Shown here in pieces: positions 1 through 8,180 of a DNA stretch of 41,995 bases (position 1 is the first letter of the stretch; each line of letters starts with the position of its first letter). The position numbers and the translations under genes are program-made. Below the pieces are notes generated by a model. That model saw nothing but the letters and a program-made list of their open reading frames with translations. It made no database searches and had not been told where the DNA came from. Source of the DNA: an archaeon (GTDB taxonomy: Archaea; Thermoproteota; Thermoprotei_A; Marsarchaeales; Marsarchaeaceae); contig JAJYZJ010000012.1 in assembly GCA_021800035.1 (NCBI GenBank), forward strand, positions 1 to 41,995, given 5' to 3'.

Positions 1-527
1 TCAGCTATTGACCAACGCCCGAGGGCGACTGATATCGCAGCTTGCTTGGGTCTTAAGTCGTAAAGCTTCGGTTCGAAGAGAATCGAAGAATTGTGCGCGA
101 GGAAATCTCGCAGGTGGTTGCTTCTTTTCACAGAAGAAAACAGGCCCACCCGACCCAACTTCTCTCTGCGAAGGAGCTCGACCAGTCCTTCAGAATCTCC
201 TCTCCTGGGAACCTTTACAACAGAGACTCCAGTTGTAGACCGAAGGAGCTCAGATGTCGACGGCCCTATTGCATAGCAGCGAGAGCCAACGATCCGTTCC
301 TTGAGTTCACGGGGGGCATAATCATTAATAATTCCAACCGCGGTTCTGCTGGTAAACACCGAGACATCAAGACTGCCGACTCGAGAGAGTTCGCTCGACA
401 CATCATCCCGCAGGGCCAGCTCTACCGCACTGACTGGTTCCGCCAATACTCCCAATTTTCGGCAACTAATTGCAATTTCAGTCGCGGTTGGCCGAGTCCC
501 AAGAATCAGCCATCGTTTCTTGCTCAT
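1..527 (-). CDS. hemD: Uroporphyrinogen-III synthase, cut by left window edge
   Basis: This enzyme closes and rearranges hydroxymethylbilane to uroporphyrinogen III in heme, siroheme and corrinoid synthesis in the cytoplasm. An open frame of 175 complete codons runs from ATG 527 off the left edge with no stop. Visible family features are an N-terminal GTRP strand-turn, an FTSRTAV segment near residue 60, an AIGPSTSELL segment near residue 90, a GDSEGLVELL helix, and a GLFSSVKRSNHLRDFL segment that opens the next Rossmann-like half. The C-terminal part is missing. It starts 29 bases after the guaB stop on the same strand, so it may be cotranscribed. No in-frame start lies between that stop and ATG 527. 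The family is recognised from motif spacing only; the plus-strand frame over the same bases has no protein-like character. Confidence 0.85.
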   Translation of the reverse strand, partial: MSKKRWLILGTRPTATEIAISCRKLGVLAEPVSAVELALRDDVSSELSRVGSLDVSVFTSRTAVGIINDYAPRELKERIVGSRCYAIGPSTSELLRSTTGVSVVKVPRRGDSEGLVELLRREKLGRVGLFSSVKRSNHLRDFLAHNSSILFEPKLYDLRPKQAAISVALGRWSIA

Positions 528-556
528 GCTCGCGACACCGGACTCTAGACCTGACC

Positions 557-2002
557 CTAGGACCGCGCACCCAGCTTCTGATAGCTTTCGGAGACGCCCG
601 CGGGGGTCAGTCTGATAAACACAGCGTTCTTCCGTAACTCCGCAAGCGACTTCGCCCCGCAGTAGCTCATTCCTGAGCGAAGCCCGCCTATGTACTGCCT
701 CACTACTTCCTCCAGTCGTCCACTGTACGGCACACGCGCCTCCACGCCTTCGGGTACAATCTGTGAGATTTCTTCGGGATCTATATCCATCCTGTCCAAC
801 TGACGACGGGATACATTGGCTCCCAAGGAGGCCATTCCTCGGTAGGCCTTGTATTTGATGCCATCACGAGTAATAAAGTATCCCGGACTTTCATCAGTTC
901 CAGCGAACACGCTTCCCATCATGACACTGGACGCCCCGGCAGCCAGAGCCTTGGTGACATCCCCCGGGTTTTTCACGCCCCCATCTGCAATGACCGGAAT
1001 CCCGTAAGACGAGGCTTCAAGCGAGCACTCCAAAACCGCAGTGAGCTGCGGAACGCCCGCCCCAGTCACGCTCCGCGTAGTGCAAGCCGCTCCCGGCCCG
1101 ATACCCACTTTCACCGCGTCCGCCCCGGCCGAAATAAGGTCCCTTGTACCTAGGGCCGTGGCGACGTTCCCGGCGACGAGAGGGGTATCGGGATGTTCGT
1201 GTTTTAGCAGCCGAATGGAATTAATCACTGCCATAGAGTGGCCGTGGGCAACGTCCAGCACAAGCGCGTCGACTTCTGCCTTTACGAGCTCCCTCGCGCG
1301 TTCCAAGAAATCTCCGCGGACTCCGACCGCCGCCCCGACAAGCAGACGGCCCTTGGCATCCTTAACCGCGCCAGAGGGCTTTGACAGTCTGTCCACGTCG
1401 CGAGCCGTAATCAGGCCACAAACCGTATTCGAGTCGTCAACGAGCGGCAGCTTCTCAATTCTACGATCTCTGATCATAGTTCTTGCATTCTCAAGGCTCA
1501 CTGAAGGCGGAGCAACCACCATCTTCTCACGTCTTGTCATTACTTCAGTCACTTTGGATTGCTCATCATCCGCAAAGCGGACGTCTCTCAGCGAGACTAT
1601 CCCGAGTAATTTCTTGTGGCTGTCAACAACCAAGAGACCGCTTACGTCCTTTTCGTTCATAAACTCCTTGGCCTCTGCTACGGTAGCTCCGGAGTGAATC
1701 GTATAGGGCTGCTCAATCACAAACGCCTCTGACCTCTTTACCTTTCTTACTTCTTCTGCTTCCCGTTCTATGCTCATAAACCGGTGTATAATACCGATAC
1801 CGCCCAGTCTTGCTAGTGCAATCGCCATCGAGTGCTCTGTCACAGTATCCATATTCGCACTTACAAGTGGTATGCGAAGGCTGACGCCTTTTGTAAAGTT
1901 GGTGCTCAGGTCAACCTCCCCCCTAGATTCCACCTCGGATTTTCTTGGCTCTAGAAGTACGTCATCATAGGTCAATCCTTCTCGCAATTCGGTATCAAAC
2001 AA
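557..2002 (-). CDS. guaB: Inosine-5'-monophosphate dehydrogenase
   Basis: Oxidises IMP to XMP with NAD, the committed step of guanine nucleotide synthesis. The 481-residue length is standard. The TIM barrel is split by a tandem CBS pair at about residues 95-205 (MTRREKM and LPLVDD segments). The catalytic loop is [11 protein letters not shown] with nucleophile Cys308, followed by the [10 protein letters not shown] phosphate site, [11 protein letters not shown], the YRGMASLGA flap-side motif and [11 protein letters not shown]. The start codon is TTG at 2002. An AT-rich box at 2031-2040 sits about 33 bases upstream, so the mRNA would have almost no leader, and no in-frame alternative start lies just upstream. 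hemD follows 29 bases downstream. Confidence in function is very high; the TTG start is inferred. Confidence 0.97.
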   Translation of the reverse strand: MFDTELREGLTYDDVLLEPRKSEVESRGEVDLSTNFTKGVSLRIPLVSANMDTVTEHSMAIALARLGGIGIIHRFMSIEREAEEVRKVKRSEAFVIEQPYTIHSGATVAEAKEFMNEKDVSGLLVVDSHKKLLGIVSLRDVRFADDEQSKVTEVMTRREKMVVAPPSVSLENARTMIRDRRIEKLPLVDDSNTVCGLITARDVDRLSKPSGAVKDAKGRLLVGAAVGVRGDFLERARELVKAEVDALVLDVAHGHSMAVINSIRLLKHEHPDTPLVAGNVATALGTRDLISAGADAVKVGIGPGAACTTRSVTGAGVPQLTAVLECSLEASSYGIPVIADGGVKNPGDVTKALAAGASSVMMGSVFAGTDESPGYFITRDGIKYKAYRGMASLGANVSRRQLDRMDIDPEEISQIVPEGVEARVPYSGRLEEVVRQYIGGLRSGMSYCGAKSLAELRKNAVFIRLTPAGVSESYQKLGARS

Positions 2003-2030
2003 ATCGCAACAAGTCTCAGATTACCGAGGG

Positions 2031-2040
2031 AATTAAATAG
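2031..2040 (-). promoter_or_regulatory. TATA-like box of guaB
   Basis: Read on the minus strand this is CTATTTAATT, centred about 33 bases before the TTG start at 2002. An archaeal TATA box normally lies about 26 bases before the transcription start, so transcription would begin around 2008 with a very short leader. Confidence 0.55.
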
Positions 2041-2142
2041 TTTGGCCAATCCACACTGGGCTTGATCGGGGAAAGACGCAGCTACACTTTCTATTACACT
2101 TTACTGGGAAGGTTATTTCTAGCTAGCCCTCCGGTAGCGGCC

Positions 2143-2163
2143 CTCGACTCAAGACGACTCGAG
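2143..2163 (-). terminator. Weak hairpin after the transporter gene
   Basis: An imperfect inverted repeat lies 5 bases beyond the stop of the transporter gene: CTCGA at 2143-2147 pairs with TCGAG at 2159-2163, with one mismatch and two further inner pairs. No strong oligo-T tract follows, so a termination role is only a possibility. Confidence 0.2.
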
Positions 2164-2168
2164 AAGGT

Positions 2169-3026
2169 TCAGACAAAAGCATTTGCGATCAATATACCCG
2201 ACGCCACTAGCAGAGAGCCCACTAGTTCGTAAAGGCTGGGCAATGAGAGCGTAAAGATGGACTGGAGCAAAATTGTAAAAATGGGCACTAGAAACAGGTA
2301 AGACGAAAATTGTGAAGGCTTCATACGCGACAGTACGGTGAAGTAGATTACATATGCCAGCCCCGTGCCTAGCAGAATATTATAGCCCAGGTATCCCCAA
2401 AGCTGGACGTTTGGAGTTAAAAAGGGAGCACCCAGAAACACGAACGGAAGGACAAAAATTGAGGATATAACACTCTGGAGACCAGTTACAGTGAATCCAT
2501 CAAGGGTTGTGTTCCACTTTTTAAAGAGAAGTATAGAAATGGCCCAAGATATAGCCGCGCCGAGCTCGTAGAAGTCCCCCCCATTAGGTCTGGAGCCCGA
2601 TAATGAGGGGAGAAACACTATAACCACGCCCGCGAATGCCGCACCGACCCCTAACAATTTCGTCCTAGTGAGTTTCTCTCCGGCAAGCGGAGAACCCAAA
2701 GCTACGATAAGAGGTTGGGTGTAAACAAGAGTAGCTGCAACTCCGGAGTTGACCGTGGTCAGCCCCCGGTTCAAAAAAACCAGAAATAGTGCAGAGTTGA
2801 AAAGGCCCAAGATGGCGCACCAGGCGAGCGCTCGCTTGGTTATGCTGGCAAACGACACCCTGCCAACAGCGAGCACCACCAAACCTCCAAGAAGTACCCT
2901 GAACAGAGCCAAGGTGTTGGGGTCGATGTATGCAAGACTGCCCTTTATAGCGAAATAGTTCCCACTCCAAATCAAGCAAATGAGGATAAGTAATAACGGG
3001 TCCCTTCGGTCTGGTATTACAGTCAC
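2169..3026 (-). CDS. EamA/DMT-family transporter
   Basis: Ten-helix inner-membrane transporter of the drug/metabolite superfamily (285 residues, typical length). Two EamA repeats are visible: an N-terminal half opening with a LILICLIWSGNYFAIKGSL helix and a second half from about residue 150 (YELGAAISWAISILLFKKW). The NSGVAATLVYTQPLIVALGSP segment and the conserved proline at the end of repeat one fit the family. Substrate cannot be told from sequence; relatives export amino acids or other small metabolites. The start is GTG 3026, 19 bases after the htrA stop, so the two genes probably form an operon. A nearby GTG at 3032 is in another frame. Confidence 0.9.
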   Translation of the reverse strand: MTVIPDRRDPLLLILICLIWSGNYFAIKGSLAYIDPNTLALFRVLLGGLVVLAVGRVSFASITKRALAWCAILGLFNSALFLVFLNRGLTTVNSGVAATLVYTQPLIVALGSPLAGEKLTRTKLLGVGAAFAGVVIVFLPSLSGSRPNGGDFYELGAAISWAISILLFKKWNTTLDGFTVTGLQSVISSIFVLPFVFLGAPFLTPNVQLWGYLGYNILLGTGLAYVIYFTVLSRMKPSQFSSYLFLVPIFTILLQSIFTLSLPSLYELVGSLLVASGILIANAFV

Positions 3027-3045
3027 CAGTCACTCGCTGCAAGCT

Positions 3046-4338
3046 TCAGCCAGGTCTGTAACCTGCTACTACGCTCAGGTTGAACGTCTGCGCGCCTCTA
3101 ACAACTGTGAACTGCAAGCTCTCCCCCGGCAGAACATTCAGCTCTATGTAAGATAAGAGCTGGCTAACCGACACAACGACCGTGCCGTTCACTTCAGTAA
3201 TTATGTCGCCCCCCAAGGTAACTTCTGAGCCGAGGATGCTTGAGTTGCGGTCGCCCCCGCGAAGCCCGGCAACGCCAGCTGGCCCTCCTGGCACAACCGT
3301 TTCAACAAGCACCCCCCTTGTGACGTTCGTATTCATGGCTTTCGCAATATAGTAGTTCATGTCCGTCACTGCGAATCCCAGATACGCGTGCATTTCGTAG
3401 CTACCTGTTTCCACCAAAAAGGGAAGTTCCCTCGATAAAATCAAGGAAGGTATTGCGAATCCCACTCCCTGGCTGTTCGCGACTACTGCAGTGGTTATTC
3501 CGACCACTTGTCCTGCCGCGTCCAGCAAGGGTCCGCCAGAGTTTCCGGGATTGATCGCGGCCGTAGTCTGTATTATGGCAGCAATGGGATAGGGTGACGA
3601 CACAGGGTCTTGCAGCAGTCGATCCGTGGCACTGACAACGCCTATCGTAAAGCTGCCTTCCAAACCGTAAGGGCTGCCGATGGCCATCACTGTAGCCCCA
3701 ACCTGTAGTTCGCTAGAATTGGCTAGCTGCAGGGCATGATATTGTGAAGGTGGGGCATCGGTTCTCAGCACGGCGAGGTCGCTGTAGCGATCAAATCCAA
3801 CCACAGTTGCTGGGTAGCTGTAACTGTCGCCGAACGTCACCGTAATGTTCGTAACGTCCTCGATCACATGATAGTTAGTGACCACATAGTAAGTGCTGTT
3901 ATACTCGAGCACGAACCCGGATCCCTGAATACCCACTTCCTGTGTTGAGGCCCCGAAGAGTCCTTGGACAGTCTCGACCTGTACCCCCTGCACAGTCACA
4001 ACAGAAGGTGCCGCAGCCATATACACGGATGATGCGTTTAGGCCTCCGCTGTAGGTTATGTTTGGCACTTGCTCAATCGGCAAAGATGAAATCGCAACCA
4101 GCGCGTCAACGCTTCGCTCTAACGTACTCACTGATTGCTCCAGCCGTTTATTCTGCGTGTTTAGCTCCTGAACTTGCCCGTAATAAACCGTGGTCATGAC
4201 CAGCGCGCCTGATGCGATCCCGATCAACAGAACAAGTACGGCCGCCCCCGTTGTAACTCCTGTAGTTCTGCCGGTAGCCCTCGCCTTGGCTTTCAAGCTT
4301 CCCACTTTAAGAAGAAAGGTGGTGGCGGGAAGATTCAA
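3046..4338 (-). CDS. Membrane-anchored HtrA/DegP-type serine protease
   Basis: Extracytoplasmic trypsin-like quality-control protease. The order is: short basic N-terminus, one membrane helix at about residues 31-51, a short coiled coil (about 55-80), a chymotrypsin-fold domain with His157 (TNYHVI), Asp187 (YSDLAVLR) and Ser267 (NPGNSGGP), then a C-terminal PDZ domain (about 325-425, with GGPAGVAGLRGGD). The complete triad implies an active protease on the outer face of the membrane. The longest frame starts at TTG 4338, but a TATA-like CATAAAT at about 4340-4346 would put the transcript start near 4318. GTG 4305, giving 419 residues, is therefore the better start. The transporter gene follows 19 bases downstream. 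Confidence 0.93.
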   Translation of the reverse strand: MNLPATTFLLKVGSLKAKARATGRTTGVTTGAAVLVLLIGIASGALVMTTVYYGQVQELNTQNKRLEQSVSTLERSVDALVAISSLPIEQVPNITYSGGLNASSVYMAAAPSVVTVQGVQVETVQGLFGASTQEVGIQGSGFVLEYNSTYYVVTNYHVIEDVTNITVTFGDSYSYPATVVGFDRYSDLAVLRTDAPPSQYHALQLANSSELQVGATVMAIGSPYGLEGSFTIGVVSATDRLLQDPVSSPYPIAAIIQTTAAINPGNSGGPLLDAAGQVVGITTAVVANSQGVGFAIPSLILSRELPFLVETGSYEMHAYLGFAVTDMNYYIAKAMNTNVTRGVLVETVVPGGPAGVAGLRGGDRNSSILGSEVTLGGDIITEVNGTVVVSVSQLLSYIELNVLPGESLQFTVVRGAQTFNLSVVAGYRPG

Positions 4339-4366
4339 GATTTATGTGAGCCTCAAGCCTTTGGTG

Positions 4367-4855
4367 TCAGCTCTGACTGCAGATACCGGTGGAAACTTGG
4401 GAAGGCGAGTAAGTCGCGGTAACGTGTGGCACAACCTGCAATACCGTCGAACCCGGATCGTAAATTACATACACATATCCGGCGCAACCAGTGCTCAGAT
4501 TCCACTCAAATGAAATCTGACTACCCGAATAATATCCAACATAGGCGGAGGGTCTTCCTCCGTTCTGCTCGAAAGCAGCGTACTGAGTCGGAGTAAATAC
4601 GTAGACATCGAGTGTCCCGTTCGCCCTCAGGTTGATGCTCATTCGGAATGTGTCAAACATGGTCGCGAACAAATATGAATGCGGTGTAACATCGGCTGGA
4701 ACGTTCCAAACCAGAAGACTCTCGCCAATGGGTGGAACGACATAGTCTTTGAGATAGAGAAAGGCATTGAGCCCCCCAGAGATAATGAGTAGGCACACGA
4801 GAAGAAACTCCGCGGTTTTCAAATGATTAAAAACCTCCAGAGAGCACCTGACCAC
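4367..4855 (-). CDS. Signal-anchored secreted protein, unknown function
   Basis: I do not recognise this 162-residue protein. It has one hydrophobic N-terminal segment (about residues 14-35, FLLVCLLIISGGLNAFLYL) that could be a signal anchor. The rest is extracytoplasmic-looking, rich in Tyr, Ser, Thr, Val and Gly, with beta-strand alternation and two cysteines near the C-terminus (STGCAGY and STGICSQS) that could form a disulfide. The frame opens at GTG 4855; TTG 4822 would give a more signal-peptide-like start (KTAEFLLV). It lies just downstream of a small membrane ORF and just upstream of htrA, so it may belong to an envelope cluster. That association is inference. Confidence 0.6.
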   Translation of the reverse strand: MVRCSLEVFNHLKTAEFLLVCLLIISGGLNAFLYLKDYVVPPIGESLLVWNVPADVTPHSYLFATMFDTFRMSINLRANGTLDVYVFTPTQYAAFEQNGGRPSAYVGYYSGSQISFEWNLSTGCAGYVYVIYDPGSTVLQVVPHVTATYSPSQVSTGICSQS

Positions 4856-4859
4856 TCAA

Positions 4860-5054
4860 TCAATAAGTGTTCCGCAGGCTTCTCGCCCCCTGCAAAAAGC
4901 TCGAGCGCTTCCGGCCGAGTGCCAGCAGAAATTCACATGAGTAACCAAGCTGTAGCGCGAGGGTGAGTGAGAGCGCGTTAGGATACCAGAGCACTAGTAG
5001 GGCGCCAATTAGCGCCCGTGGCCAGATGAACCCGACCCGAGCGCTTACAATCAC
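4860..5054 (-). CDS. Possible small membrane protein, 64 residues
   Basis: Not recognised. The frame is open back to 5147, but a GTG at 5054 fits better: an AT-rich box around 5082-5090 lies about 30 bases upstream, and this start avoids overlap with the divergent gene at 5126. The product has one or two hydrophobic stretches (ALIGALLVLWYPNALSLTLALQLGY) and a basic C-terminus (GRKRSSFLQGARSLR). Its stop is four bases before the start of the secreted protein gene downstream, which suggests a two-gene unit. Codon and residue composition are plausible but no family is evident. Confidence 0.4.
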   Translation of the reverse strand: MIVSARVGFIWPRALIGALLVLWYPNALSLTLALQLGYSCEFLLALGRKRSSFLQGARSLRNTY

Positions 5055-5080
5055 CCCACACGCCCACAGGGCAGGCTTTT

Positions 5081-5099
5081 GAATTTTTGAATAATTGAA
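5081..5099. promoter_or_regulatory. Shared AT-rich divergent promoter region
   Basis: The run at 5081-5099 (GAATTTTTGAATAATTGAA) is the only AT-rich block between the small minus-strand membrane ORF and the cyclodeaminase gene. Read either way it contains TATA-like sequence about 30-35 bases before GTG 5054 (-) and ATG 5126 (+), so the two transcripts may use overlapping promoters. Confidence 0.4.
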
Positions 5100-5125
5100 C
5101 GAAGCGGAACTTTCTACCCAAACAT

Positions 5126-6121
5126 ATGCAGACTCACCAGCGGACAAGCTTAATCTTAGGATCTACAGATGGAAGCCACGTGCGAGTCCGGTTCCTCGGT
5201 AAAGAAGATTTGGTCGAATGCGCCGAACCCTCTCTTTTGTTCAATTCGCTCAGGCGGGGACTCGAGGAGGTATCAAAAGGTAAAGTGCAGCTGCCTGGGA
5301 GAACCGTGCTGACTGCCGGAGATAGTTGGTGGGGAGTGATGCCGGCATACCAACCTAGCCAGGCGTTTGTAACTAAGGTAGTGAGCGTAATACCTGGTAA
5401 CACTCAAAGGGGTCTGCCTCCGGTGCAGGGCGCGCTAACACTTTACGACGCTCAGACTGGCCGGCTTTGTGGCGTAATGGACGGCGCACCGTTCACTGCG
5501 ATCAGGACTGCGGTCACAACCCTCTTCGCGGTAACCGAGCTTACAGATGCAAAAAGCTTCTATTTCCGGGGATGTGGCTACCAAGCCAATTACCACGCGG
5601 AGATGCTGGCCAAGCTCATGCCCGGAGCTAGGGTAAACGCGGACTCCCGGTCGATAGATTCGAAAAATCGTTTCCTCGAAAATGCCGCCAAAGCCGGGCT
5701 AAACATTGATCACTCCTTGACTGCCGACACTGCGAACGCACTAATAATCGCAACGTCCTCAACCTCCCCCGTACTCGAGGATCGACCAGTTGGACCGAAA
5801 ATAGTCGCCTCGATCGGCGCACACACACCCGAAGAGAGAGAATTGAGCGACCTTGCCATTTCTCGATTTGGCCTGGTCGTGGTTGACAGCATCGAAAACT
5901 GCACAAGGGAGGCGGGGGATATCGTGCAGACGCTAGCGAGCGGCATCCTGAAACGTGAGAAAGTTGTAGAACTAAAAGAAGCACTGAACGCCGGGCGAGC
6001 GGGTTCAAGCGGCGGCATACTTTATAAAAGCGTAGGGGCGGCATACGAGGACCTCTTCGTGGCCAGCGCTTTGGCAGAAACAGCACAGAAGAAAAATCTG
6101 GGCGTAGTAGTCGAAGTATAG
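5126..6121 (+). CDS. Ornithine cyclodeaminase / mu-crystallin family protein
   Basis: NAD(P)-dependent cytosolic enzyme family covering ornithine cyclodeaminase, archaeal alanine dehydrogenase and ketimine reductases. At 331 residues it has the standard length. Visible signatures are AFVTKVVSVIPGN with the conserved Lys, GLPPVQGALTLYDAQTG, MDGAPFTAIRTA (substrate-binding segment) and a Rossmann glycine loop FRGCGYQANYHAEML. In that loop the usual G-A-G is G-C-G. The C-terminal IVASIGAHTPEERELS segment and GSSGGILYKSVGAAYEDL are also typical. The exact substrate cannot be assigned. It starts at ATG 5126 downstream of an AT-rich box and converges on rtcB, with 25 bases between the stops. Confidence 0.88.
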   Translation: MQTHQRTSLILGSTDGSHVRVRFLGKEDLVECAEPSLLFNSLRRGLEEVSKGKVQLPGRTVLTAGDSWWGVMPAYQPSQAFVTKVVSVIPGNTQRGLPPVQGALTLYDAQTGRLCGVMDGAPFTAIRTAVTTLFAVTELTDAKSFYFRGCGYQANYHAEMLAKLMPGARVNADSRSIDSKNRFLENAAKAGLNIDHSLTADTANALIIATSSTSPVLEDRPVGPKIVASIGAHTPEERELSDLAISRFGLVVVDSIENCTREAGDIVQTLASGILKREKVVELKEALNAGRAGSSGGILYKSVGAAYEDLFVASALAETAQKKNLGVVVEV

Positions 6122-6146
6122 CTGAAACGCGGGCACGGTTCAAGCC

Positions 6147-7583
6147 CTAGCCTTTGATGTTACCGAGAGGCACGAGTCGCACAACGGGCCTGGAAATCCC
6201 CGCCACACGTGTGGCTTCGACTACCTCGTCGATATTCTTGTATGCCCCTCCGGCTTCCTCTGCCACTCCTCCCATGCCCTGGGCCCTGACGTATATCCCT
6301 CGACTTTCCATGGATCTCAGAAGCTCCTCGCCTCTCCAGATGTGTTTGGCTCGAGCTCTGCTCATAGTCCTCCCTGATCCGTGGGCAGTGCTGCAAAAGG
6401 TTTCGCTTGCGCCGGGCATTGCCACAAGGAGATAACTACCCGTCTCCATTGAACCACCTATTATCACCGGCGAGCCCTCATCTCCAAAAAATGCTGGTAC
6501 TTCCTCTCTCCCCGCGTAGTAGGCGGCTGTTGCCCCTTTTCTGTGAACGAGCAACTGCTTCGTGGTCCCGTTAACCTGATGCCGCTCAAGCGTAGCGCGA
6601 TTGTGAGCTATCTCGAACAGTTGGCTCATACCTAGCGCTTCCGCGTCCTTGCGAAATGTCTCAGAAAATGCCTCCCGGACGCGATGAACGATGGTCTGCC
6701 TGTTTGCGAAGCTAAAGTTGACTGCGCACGCCATCGCTTTCCAGTAATCCTGACCCTCGTTAGAGTAGAACGGCGCGCAGGCGAGCTGCTTATCAGAAAC
6801 CTCTATTCCGTACTTTGAGCGCATCACGCTCAAAAAGAGGTCGAGATAGTCAGTCGCGATCTGGTGGCCTTCTCCACGAGAGCCTGTGTGCATCATCACG
6901 ACCACTTGACCAGGAAAAATCCCCCATTTCTTTGCAACTTCAGGGTATTTGATGTTCTCTTCTTTCACTACCTGAACTTCAAGATAGTGATTCCCTGAGC
7001 CCAAGGTTCCAATCTGGTCGAACCCCCTATCAATCGCCTTCTTTGAAACCTTCGAAACGTCAGCCCAGTCAGCCATGCCACGCAGCTCAGTTCTCTCCAA
7101 GTCTTCTTTCCAGCCATACCCATTTCGAACGGACCATTCTCCGCCCTCCTCGAGCACTCTGCTGAACTCTTGTTTGCTAAGCTTGACGAAGCCCTCCCCA
7201 CCGACGCCGGTTGGGATCTTCTTGAAGAGTGTGTTCACAAGCTCTCTGATGTGCGGCCCCACATCGTTTTCGGTGAGATTGGTTAGTACCACCCGCATCC
7301 CGCAGTTTACATCGTAGCCTATCCCGCCAGGGGAAATCACCCCTCCTTCTTCAACGTCAAAGGCGGCAACACCCCCAATGGGGAAGCCATATCCCCAGTG
7401 GCCGTCCGGCATCACGAACGAACGGTGTTGTATCCCTGGAAGTGTGGCCACATTGACCGCCTGGTCGAAGACTTCGGAGTCCATTTCGTTAAGCAGTTTT
7501 TCAGTGGCTATCACCCTTACGGGAACTCTCATGCCTGACCTGTGACCCCTCTCAATATCCCATATACATTCGGAACTTTTCAC
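6147..7583 (-). CDS. rtcB: RNA-splicing ligase RtcB
   Basis: Joins 2',3'-cyclic phosphate and 5'-OH RNA ends using GTP and Mn, chiefly to ligate tRNA halves after archaeal intron splicing. The DVNCGMR loop carries the Mn-binding Cys, followed by GSGNHYLEVQ, MHTGSRGEGHQIA, HNRATLERHQ, and the C-terminal AHGSGRTMSRARA with the His that becomes guanylylated, so all key residues are present. The frame is open to GTG 7616, but family proteins begin at about the VKSSECIWDI segment, so GTG 7583 (478 residues) is the more likely start. It lies on the same strand as the DUF35 and thiolase genes, about 60-90 bases downstream of them; a functional link is not evident. Confidence 0.95.
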   Translation of the reverse strand: MKSSECIWDIERGHRSGMRVPVRVIATEKLLNEMDSEVFDQAVNVATLPGIQHRSFVMPDGHWGYGFPIGGVAAFDVEEGGVISPGGIGYDVNCGMRVVLTNLTENDVGPHIRELVNTLFKKIPTGVGGEGFVKLSKQEFSRVLEEGGEWSVRNGYGWKEDLERTELRGMADWADVSKVSKKAIDRGFDQIGTLGSGNHYLEVQVVKEENIKYPEVAKKWGIFPGQVVVMMHTGSRGEGHQIATDYLDLFLSVMRSKYGIEVSDKQLACAPFYSNEGQDYWKAMACAVNFSFANRQTIVHRVREAFSETFRKDAEALGMSQLFEIAHNRATLERHQVNGTTKQLLVHRKGATAAYYAGREEVPAFFGDEGSPVIIGGSMETGSYLLVAMPGASETFCSTAHGSGRTMSRARAKHIWRGEELLRSMESRGIYVRAQGMGGVAEEAGGAYKNIDEVVEATRVAGISRPVVRLVPLGNIKG

Positions 7584-7673
7584 GAAAGTAGGTCTGGGAC
7601 TAGACCTGACGCTCACTTTGATTCACCCACTAGCACGGCATATCCAGCAACAAGCAAATTCAGGTTGCTCACA

Positions 7674-8168
7674 TCACGGCGCCGGCTCATTCGAGCCTGC
7701 TTCGGTCGGCACGAATACATATAATGGATTTTCTCCACTATCTTTTGTAACAGCGATTCGCATTTGTGTTCCAATCTTCGGTATTCTCGAGCCCTCAAAC
7801 AGCAACCTGGCTAGCGCCCTGACGCCTTCGGGGAACTCACCGACGCCCAAGATGTAATCTTCTTCCTCAGCAAAACTCTGGGGCTTTATGCAGACCTTTG
7901 TGACCGCGAGCAGCTTTGCCGTCGGGCCAAGCTCTACCCAGTCCATGTCAGACTTTCGACAGGTTGGGCAGCTTCCTTGAGGAGGAAAGTAGAGCGCAAG
8001 GCAAATCTTGCACTTCGATGCGAGCACCCGGCCTTCCCTCAGACCATCGAAGAAAGGGTAGATGTCTTTGACAGGGATTTCATATCGGAGCCTCAGTTCC
8101 CTTCTGTCAATGAACAGAGGGTCCCCTGTTTTTTCGTCCCGCTTTATGGCATTTGGGGTGGAATTCAA
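7674..8168 (-). CDS. DUF35-type zinc-ribbon/OB-fold protein, thiolase partner
   Basis: A 164-residue acyl-CoA-binding accessory protein (DUF35/ChsH2-like). A rubredoxin-like zinc ribbon is seen at about residues 51-75 (CKICLALYFPPQGSCPTC, two CxxC pairs), followed by an OB fold (LLAVTKVCI..., DYILGVGEF, RLLFEG, IGTQMRIAV). In archaea, proteins of this type bind thiolase and bridge it to HMG-CoA synthase for channelling of acetoacetyl-CoA in the mevalonate pathway; other members act with sterol or fatty-acyl thiolases. The gene starts 12 bases after the thiolase stop, as expected for a complex. No HMG-CoA synthase gene is adjacent here, so the pathway is uncertain. ATG 8168 is the first start in the frame. 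Confidence 0.85.
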   Translation of the reverse strand: MNSTPNAIKRDEKTGDPLFIDRRELRLRYEIPVKDIYPFFDGLREGRVLASKCKICLALYFPPQGSCPTCRKSDMDWVELGPTAKLLAVTKVCIKPQSFAEEEDYILGVGEFPEGVRALARLLFEGSRIPKIGTQMRIAVTKDSGENPLYVFVPTEAGSNEPAP

Positions 8169-8180
8169 TTACTTCACTTC

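Noticed and set aside
93-548. 151-residue plus-strand frame at the left edge
   Set aside because: The minus strand of the same bases encodes a recognisable uroporphyrinogen-III synthase; the plus frame is compositionally random.
1041-1697. 218-residue plus-strand frame inside guaB
   Set aside because: Serine- and threonine-rich antisense shadow of the strongly conserved guaB frame.
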